A stretch of DNA of 64,000 nt from an uncultured Acidobacteriia bacterium. Its GTDB lineage: Bacteria > Acidobacteriota > Terriglobia > Bryobacterales > Bryobacteraceae. The notes under the pieces were generated by a model that was not told the origin of the DNA, did not search any database, and saw nothing but the letters and a program-made list of their open reading frames with translations. The stretch is from NCBI GenBank assembly GCA_903909435.1, contig CAIVVT010000255.1:1-64000 (forward strand). The letters are read 5' to 3'. How positions within the stretch are numbered: the stretch's first letter is position 1; each line of letters opens with the position of its first letter. Below are positions 59,200-64,000 of this stretch, piece by piece. Position numbers and translations under genes: made by a program.

Positions 59200-60042
59200 C
59201 TAGTTCCAATTCGACCAGCAGTAGTATCCGATCTGCCAATCCCGCAGCACGGGTGCGGAGACTACATTGTTAATGGTGAGACCTTGACGGTTCCAGCAGT
59301 CGGTCGAGTTAACGCCGGTGTTGGCAACCGTGGGGTGGTTGCTGGTATTGGCGTAATAGACGGAATCGAGCCAGGCATATCCGATGGAGTAGTTTAGACG
59401 CATATAATAGGCGAAGTTTGTGGCTGCGCCCGTATCGTTGCCGGTATATAGCAGATCGTGTCCACCGACGCCGATCTTGAGCCCGCCGCGATACGCGTTT
59501 CCCCAGCGGTTCCAAAACAACCCATCGTCATCTTTGAAAGTGTCGCAGGCGAAAGTGGCGAGCACCTTAAGTTGATGACCGGCAGCGCCCAAACGCATGC
59601 TGGGCGTCCAGGCAATGCACCCGGGAGCGGCCGTGTCCGGGCAGGAGTTGTCCCACATCGCATAGCCCGCGTAGTTGGCGTTGTTGCTTGCGACGGTGCC
59701 GTGCGTCGAGATATAGAGAAAGTCCACACTGTCCGCCCCGCCGCAGCCCAAGCATGTCTCCGCCCCTTGGCCGGAGTAAAATGCCGGCTGAGCGCCGTGC
59801 AGGTTGTAATAGAAATCCACGTACTCGACGGGCTGAATCATGGAGATGAAGTCGCTGCAGGACGCATAGACATCGATAGTGGGAGCCCAGCCTCCCTGGA
59901 AGTCGGACTGGCAGCGGACTCCGAAATGGACTGTTCCCGCCGAGGCAGGAGCAGCGAGACTGCATAGCATGACGGTTCCCGCAACTGCCAGGAATGCGTT
60001 GCGTGCCGCGGTTCTCAAATTCACCAAAGACATTCTCTTCAT
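59200..60042 (-). CDS. Secreted caspase-like (DUF6345-like) candidate
   Basis: 280 residues. A clear signal peptide ends CSLAAPASA before GTVHFGV. Two blocks fit the clan CD (caspase/gingipain) plan of a hydrophobic strand before each catalytic residue: VDFLYISTHG (His) and LKVLATFACDTF (Cys). The rest is rich in aromatic residues and glycine (DFYYNLHGAQPAFYSG, GNAYRGGLKIGVGGHDLLY). I recall a similar layout in DUF6345 proteins, but this could be a non-enzymatic fold. ATG at 60042 with CGGAGGA four bases upstream; a frame to 60093 is excluded by the leader hairpin. Co-transcribed with the gene at 58114. Confidence 0.68.
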   Translation of the reverse strand: MKRMSLVNLRTAARNAFLAVAGTVMLCSLAAPASAGTVHFGVRCQSDFQGGWAPTIDVYASCSDFISMIQPVEYVDFYYNLHGAQPAFYSGQGAETCLGCGGADSVDFLYISTHGTVASNNANYAGYAMWDNSCPDTAAPGCIAWTPSMRLGAAGHQLKVLATFACDTFKDDDGLFWNRWGNAYRGGLKIGVGGHDLLYTGNDTGAATNFAYYMRLNYSIGYAWLDSVYYANTSNHPTVANTGVNSTDCWNRQGLTINNVVSAPVLRDWQIGYYCWSNWN

Positions 60043-60093
60043 ATATCCTCCGAAGTTTGTGTGCTCCGTGTCAGATCCTCCGTTGGAGCACAC
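60043..60093 (-). promoter_or_regulatory. Leader with hairpin and repeated CGGAGGA
   Basis: On the minus strand a 9-bp perfect stem (GTGTGCTCC/GGAGCACAC; plus-strand arms 60059-60067 and 60085-60093) exposes a 17-base loop containing CGGAGGA. The ribosome-binding site just after it (TTCGGAGGATAT then ATG) repeats the same seven bases. A GGA in a hairpin loop plus a GGA at the Shine-Dalgarno is typical of CsrA/RsmA targets, and the sequence also complements the CCUCC loops of the two candidate RNAs. Confidence 0.55.
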
Positions 60094-60099
60094 CGTGAT

Positions 60100-60317
60100 A
60101 GTGATTGGCCCCTGCCAATCGTTTCACGACTGTGGATGAAATATTCAGATCGAGGGTCGGACCATTGGCGGAAGAGGAGAGCCAACCAGTAGTTTCTGCA
60201 ACTAGGACCGATCAGATGCAGGGACTGTGAGCAGACGTGGCTTCCTGCTGCTTTTCGAGGCGTGGTGTTGAAGTGCGGGTGCTGGATTGTCCGCCGGTGA
60301 CGGAAGGGATGCCGAGG
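60100..60317. other. Intergenic region upstream of the secreted pair
   Basis: Between dsbD and the caspase-like gene. One short perfect hairpin (GATTGG/CCAATC around CCCCTG, near 60102-60120) is visible. No coding frame was accepted. The promoter for the minus-strand pair should lie here, but I could not pick a convincing one. Confidence 0.35.
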
Positions 60318-62210
60318 TTAGTTGGCGTAGCCTTGCCGCAAGAACGCCGCGAATTCGACAGGGTCCTTGGTCAAGCCGGGGAAGGCCGCGACGGGCTTCT
60401 CGCCGGTGTCGAAGACGGCGTAGTACGGGATGGCGACGGTCTGGAACAGGCTCTCCTGCCGCTTCTGGTTGCTCTCGCTGGCGGCGTCGGAGCCGTCGGT
60501 GTAGAGATCCAGCAGGATGTAGTGGTCCATCAGCTCCGCGATCTCGGGGCGCGGAAACATGTTAGCCTTCATCCACTTGCAATTCGTGCAGGCGTAGCCG
60601 GTGAACGAAACCAGCACGCGCTTGTTTTGCTCTTTGGCCTGTTTGAACGCGGTCTCGTAATCGTTCTTGATGGCCCGGTGCGACTGCGCCGCGCTCCCCG
60701 GCGCCGCAGCGCTGGTCTCGGTAGCTGCCGGGACATAGGCGTCCAATTCGCCCAGTCGCCCACCAAACATGCCAGGCAGCAGGCTGAGCGCGAAGCCCAG
60801 GAAGAAGACTCCGAGCAACGCCCGCCCAGCTCCCACATTGTCGTCGCGCTTGACACCCTCCATTCGGAGCAGTCCCAGCAGGTACAGGCCGGGGCAGGCG
60901 AACAGGACGATCCAGACGGCCAGGAACCGCTCTCTGGTCAATAAGTTCCAGTGCAATACCTGATCCACGGTCGAGAGGTACTTGAGCATCGCGGCGAGCA
61001 CGGCGAAGCCCAGGACCACCTTCACACGCGACATCCAGGCGCCGCTCCGGGGCAGCTTGCCGAGGAAGCTCGGAAAGATTGCCAGTAGGAAGAACGGCGA
61101 CGCAAGAGCCAGCGAAAACGTCAGCATCCCCAACACAGGCTGCAGCTTGTTGGTGCCGACCGACGCCGCCAGGAGCGTTCCCATGAACGGTCCAACGCAC
61201 GCGAACGAGGCCAGGCAGAACGTCAGCCCCATGAGCAGTGTGCCGGCGTAGCCTCCGCGATTCGATTCGGCATTCAGTTTCGTCAACAGGCTGCTCGGCA
61301 GTGTGATCTCGAAAGCGCCCAACAGGCTCAATCCGAATACCAGAAAGACCAAGGCAATCAGGCTGTTGACCCACGGACTCGAACCTAGTTTCACAACAGC
61401 GAATGGACCCAGCGCGGCCGTCAATCCAAAGCCGATCGCGGTGAACAAGAGCATGATCCCGAGGCAAAATACCAGCGCCTGCCGGACTGCCTGCCCGCGC
61501 GTCGGGTTCCCCTGGTTCAGGAAGAACGACATGGTGATCGGGATCATCGGGAACACGCAGGGCGTGAAGATGGAGGCCAGCCCAAAGCCGAAGGCAAGCA
61601 GCAGGAATGCGCCCAGCCCTTGATCCTGTGCCGCAGCGCCCTTGACCGGTGGAACGCTTCCCGGCGCTGGCAGTTCTTTAGCGGTCTGGAACGCGGTCCA
61701 TCCGGACGGAATCTGGGTGACTGCCGCGGCAGCCTTCGGGTCAATGGTTACGGAGGCTGAGGCAGTGACCTTCTTAGGCGGCAGGCACTGCTTGTCGTTG
61801 CAGAGCTGGTACCGCATCTGAGCGGCCAACTCCGCATCGCCGGGTTGCGCTTGCGCGGCAATTTGAGCCTTAAAGTAGAACTTTACAGAATTCTCGTAAG
61901 CCTCTGTTTCTATTTGGAAATTCTGATCGTACTTGCGCTCTGGAGCGGGGTAGTACAACTGCTGGGTAGCCACCACCTTGGACTCGGTCAGGGCGATGGT
62001 GGTCTGCGTCGGGCCGCCTGTCGGGCCGGGCTTCGGCGTGGTCACGGAGTACATGTGCCAGCCGCTGTCGAGATCGAGGCGCAACTCCAGCAGAGCCTCG
62101 GAACCGGGTGCGATGCGCTGCTGCGAGGGAGTCAGGGTCCAATGGGCGGGAGACGCTTTTTGCGCAAAGATGGCGCAAACAGACGACAAAAGCAGGATCA
62201 GAACCCGCAT
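60318..62210 (-). CDS. dsbD: Thiol:disulfide interchange protein DsbD
   Basis: 630 residues in three parts. A signal peptide leads to the periplasmic alpha domain (LRLDLDSGWHMYS, YQLCNDKQCLPPKK). Eight membrane helices carry the two redox cysteines (in FTPCVFPMIPITM and FACVGPFMGTLL). A C-terminal thioredoxin-like gamma domain has YACTNCKWM with Cys541 and Cys544. It moves electrons from cytoplasmic thioredoxin to the periplasm for cytochrome c maturation and disulfide repair, which fits the many multiheme cytochromes here. I chose the ATG at 62210, which begins the signal peptide; a frame to 62366 overlaps plsX. The gap to plsX is 13 bases. Confidence 0.94.
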   Translation of the reverse strand: MRVLILLLSSVCAIFAQKASPAHWTLTPSQQRIAPGSEALLELRLDLDSGWHMYSVTTPKPGPTGGPTQTTIALTESKVVATQQLYYPAPERKYDQNFQIETEAYENSVKFYFKAQIAAQAQPGDAELAAQMRYQLCNDKQCLPPKKVTASASVTIDPKAAAAVTQIPSGWTAFQTAKELPAPGSVPPVKGAAAQDQGLGAFLLLAFGFGLASIFTPCVFPMIPITMSFFLNQGNPTRGQAVRQALVFCLGIMLLFTAIGFGLTAALGPFAVVKLGSSPWVNSLIALVFLVFGLSLLGAFEITLPSSLLTKLNAESNRGGYAGTLLMGLTFCLASFACVGPFMGTLLAASVGTNKLQPVLGMLTFSLALASPFFLLAIFPSFLGKLPRSGAWMSRVKVVLGFAVLAAMLKYLSTVDQVLHWNLLTRERFLAVWIVLFACPGLYLLGLLRMEGVKRDDNVGAGRALLGVFFLGFALSLLPGMFGGRLGELDAYVPAATETSAAAPGSAAQSHRAIKNDYETAFKQAKEQNKRVLVSFTGYACTNCKWMKANMFPRPEIAELMDHYILLDLYTDGSDAASESNQKRQESLFQTVAIPYYAVFDTGEKPVAAFPGLTKDPVEFAAFLRQGYAN

Positions 62211-62223
62211 GGTGCGCACGAGC

Positions 62224-63258
62224 TTAGGCGGAATTGGCGAGGCCGTTGTGATCCTGGCCCCGCGCGCGGACGATTTCGGCGGCAATTCTGTCATTGACAT
62301 GCTCTGTTGCTGATTCGCAGGCGACCCGGATGGCGTTACGGATGGCGTTGTCGTTAGATCGGCCATGACAGATAATCACCACTCCTTTCACGCCCAGCAG
62401 CGGCGCGCCGCCATACTCCGAGTAATCGACGCGTTTTTTGAAGTCCTTGTAAGCGGACCGGCTCAGCAAGTAGCCGATCTTTCGGGTCAGGGTGGCTGCC
62501 AGCGACTCCTGCAGCATGTGCTTGAACACGTCAACCATGCCCTCGCTGACCTTGAGGGCGACGTTGCCGATGAACCCGTCGCAGACGATCACGTCGGCGT
62601 GGCCGGTATACAAGTCGCGCCCTTCGACGTTGCCGATGAAGTTAAACGGGATCAACTTGAGCAATTCCGAAGCCGCGCGGGTCAGTTCGTTGCCCTTGTG
62701 CTCCTCTTCGCCGATCGAGAGGATGCCAACGCGCGGATTGTCGGTGTGGTAGACCAGCCGCGAATAGATCTGGCCCATGATGGCGAACTGCACCAGCATC
62801 TGGGGCGAGCAATCGACATTCGCGCCTACATCGACCACCACGACAGGGCGGCCCTTCACGGTAGGGAAGGCGGAGGCCAGGGCCGGACGTTCCACCCCGG
62901 GGATCATCCCCATGAGCGTTTTAGAGATGGCCATGACCGCGCCCGTATTGCCGGCCGAAACCAGACCTTGGGCTTCGCCGTCGCGAACCAACCGGGCGGC
63001 GACGCGGATGCTGGAGTCCCGCTTATTGCGGAGGGCTTTGGCCGCGTTGTCTTCCATCGTGACCACTTCGCTGGCGTGTACCACGCGAATGGGTAAAGTC
63101 TGCCAATCGCTGTATTTAGACAGTTCCTGGCGCACGGGCTCTTCGCGGCCTACGAGGATGATATTTACGTCCTGCGATCTGGCAGCTCGAACCGCGCCAA
63201 ACACCTCTGGAACAGGGGCTGAGTCCCCACCCATGGCGTCGACGGCGATGGTGATCAT
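62224..63258 (-). CDS. plsX: Phosphate acyltransferase PlsX
   Basis: Makes acyl-phosphate from acyl-ACP for phospholipid synthesis. 344 residues with the family opening [56 protein letters not shown] (shown as [10 protein letters not shown] and [11 protein letters not shown]) and [15 protein letters not shown]. The ATG at 63258 fits the usual N-terminus; nine extra residues to 63285 are not needed. It follows rpmF by about 40 bases, and dsbD follows it within 13, so yceD-rpmF-plsX-dsbD is read as one directional block. Confidence 0.97.
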   Translation of the reverse strand: MITIAVDAMGGDSAPVPEVFGAVRAARSQDVNIILVGREEPVRQELSKYSDWQTLPIRVVHASEVVTMEDNAAKALRNKRDSSIRVAARLVRDGEAQGLVSAGNTGAVMAISKTLMGMIPGVERPALASAFPTVKGRPVVVVDVGANVDCSPQMLVQFAIMGQIYSRLVYHTDNPRVGILSIGEEEHKGNELTRAASELLKLIPFNFIGNVEGRDLYTGHADVIVCDGFIGNVALKVSEGMVDVFKHMLQESLAATLTRKIGYLLSRSAYKDFKKRVDYSEYGGAPLLGVKGVVIICHGRSNDNAIRNAIRVACESATEHVNDRIAAEIVRARGQDHNGLANSA

Positions 63259-63298
63259 GGAAATGAAGGCGCTCCCGCGAAGCAAAAACCCGGAGTCA

Positions 63299-63481
63299 TT
63301 ACTCCTGGACGACTTCGATCACTTCACGGCCTTTGTAGAAGCCGCAGGTGGGGCAGGCGCGATGGGGGAGCTTCTGCTCGTGGCACTTGGGGCACTCGGA
63401 AACGCCGGCGCGGGCCAGTCCATCGTGGGCCCGGCGAGTTGAGGTACGGCGCTTGGAGTGGCGGCGTTTGGGATTGGGCAT
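63299..63481 (-). CDS. rpmF: 50S ribosomal protein L32
   Basis: 60 residues. The basic N-terminus [19 protein letters not shown] and the zinc-ribbon CPKC...CPTC are diagnostic of L32. The zinc-binding (C+) form indicates no zinc-sparing paralogue is needed here. It lies between yceD and plsX, the classic arrangement in bacteria, often co-transcribed with fatty-acid genes. Confidence 0.98.
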   Translation of the reverse strand: MPNPKRRHSKRRTSTRRAHDGLARAGVSECPKCHEQKLPHRACPTCGFYKGREVIEVVQE

Positions 63482-63627
63482 CGGAAATCCTTTCTTCGGG
63501 ATCTACCAGGGAGTGAAACCCGTGCAACGGTAGACTTTGCAGAATCGTAATGACAATAAACGACTTCTCATTTTAGCGAACTCGTACCCGGAATGTCACC
63601 TAAGCCAATGCCAGGTGGGCGGGACGG
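63482..63627. other. yceD-rpmF spacer
   Basis: 146 bases with no accepted frame. It separates the yceD-like stop from rpmF more than usual (often less than 30 bases in other bacteria), so rpmF may have its own promoter. No terminator hairpin was found. Confidence 0.3.
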
Positions 63628-64000
63628 CTAAAGTTCGCGCAGGCTGGCCATCTTGCTGGCAATCCGCTCCGCGGCGCAGTTGCAGGCCGTCAGATTGCGA
63701 TTCGCTCCGCAATGCGGGCACAGTCCCTTGCATTCGGGCTGGCAGAAATACTGCATCGGCTGGCTCAGGATGATGTAATCCCGGAGCGCGATGCGCAGCG
63801 AAACCCCATCCCCTTCGTAGAAAGAGATGTCGATTTCGCCCTCTTCCAGTTGCACTTCCACGTGATTCTCGAGCTTCGGCTGGGGCCGGAAGAACAGATC
63901 CACGGTCTCGTCGATATGTTGTGGAGCGGGTTCCAGGCAGCGGTGGCAGGCGCAGTCGAAGTCCACCTGCACGGTCGCCTGAATGCGGATCTCGCCCAGC
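63628..64000 (-). CDS. yceD: DUF177 (YceD-like) family protein, N-terminus outside window
   Basis: 124 codons of the C-terminal part are visible and the frame stays open to the window edge (LGEIRIQATVQVDFDCACHRCLEP), so the start lies beyond 64000. Conserved features are the CxxC pair in CACHRCLEP and the C-terminal zinc-like site CKGLCPHCGANRNLTACNC. YceD-family proteins precede rpmF in many bacteria and have been linked to 23S rRNA/L32 assembly. The direction and order here agree. Confidence 0.9.
   Translation of the reverse strand, partial: LGEIRIQATVQVDFDCACHRCLEPAPQHIDETVDLFFRPQPKLENHVEVQLEEGEIDISFYEGDGVSLRIALRDYIILSQPMQYFCQPECKGLCPHCGANRNLTACNCAAERIASKMASLREL

Noticed and set aside
62211-62366. 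52-residue N-terminal extension of DsbD
   Set aside because: It overlaps plsX and would bury the signal peptide that begins at 62210.
1-64000. CRISPR array, prophage or insertion sequence
   Set aside because: No regularly spaced direct repeats, integrase, phage structural or transposase genes were seen.

Overview
The window looks like chromosomal DNA of a GC-rich, Gram-negative member of the Acidobacteriota, probably near Candidatus Solibacter / Bryobacterales. This is inference, not a database result. It rests on the GC-rich base composition, the many exported proteins with Tat or lipoprotein signals, multiheme cytochromes, sigma-54 regulation, the yceD-rpmF-plsX block and several families of small dispersed palindromic repeats. 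I see no phage, transposase, CRISPR array, rRNA or tRNA.

Layout. 1-10.6 kb: a cut-off lipoprotein gene, an M48 protease, a class V aminotransferase, a coiled-coil membrane protein, thymidine kinase, coaX with a translationally coupled partner, birA, a proline-rich lipoprotein and nadC. 10.6-18.6 kb: valS, an M24 peptidase, a zinc-ribbon membrane protein and alaS, with palindromic repeats after nadC and alaS. 18.6-24.1 kb: a galactonate-dehydratase-like enolase-superfamily enzyme, a class I aminotransferase, a DUF1254 protein, a lactonase-family protein and a histidine phosphatase. 24.3-30.4 kb: a plus-strand cobalamin locus (CobQ-like, CobD-like, BtuF, BtuD, BtuC, CobT-like). The CobQ-like protein is strongly shortened and the CobD-like protein lacks the PLP lysine. 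30.5-40.3 kb: glycosyltransferase, orphan class I isoprenoid enzyme, MscS channel, a Gfo/Idh oxidoreductase with a sugar isomerase, a GNAT, PhzF and a methyltransferase.

40.4-46.1 kb is an electron-transport locus. A sigma-54 activator with a cysteine-bearing PAS domain is divergent from a receiver-like protein, a small membrane protein, a nine-heme cytochrome c / cytochrome b fusion (CbcL-like architecture) and a NapC/NirT-type multiheme cytochrome. A near-consensus -24/-12 promoter lies between the activator and the cytochrome genes. 46-64 kb: a universal stress protein, CoA-transferase, class A penicillin-binding protein, two TPR proteins, TonB-like lipoprotein, ABC exporter, phosphatidyltransferase, a secreted pair that includes a caspase-like candidate, dsbD, plsX, rpmF and a cut-off yceD.

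Most interesting signals: (1) two intergenic minus-strand loci (about 5.6 and 15.4 kb) that look like short RNAs ending in strong terminators whose loops expose CCUCC, an anti-Shine-Dalgarno motif; the leader of the secreted caspase-like gene at 60 kb carries the complementary CGGAGGA twice. (2) The cobalamin locus with adjacent degenerate CobQ- and CobD-like proteins. (3) The sigma-54 controlled CbcL-like respiratory module. (4) At least two families of dispersed repeats with more than one copy in the window.
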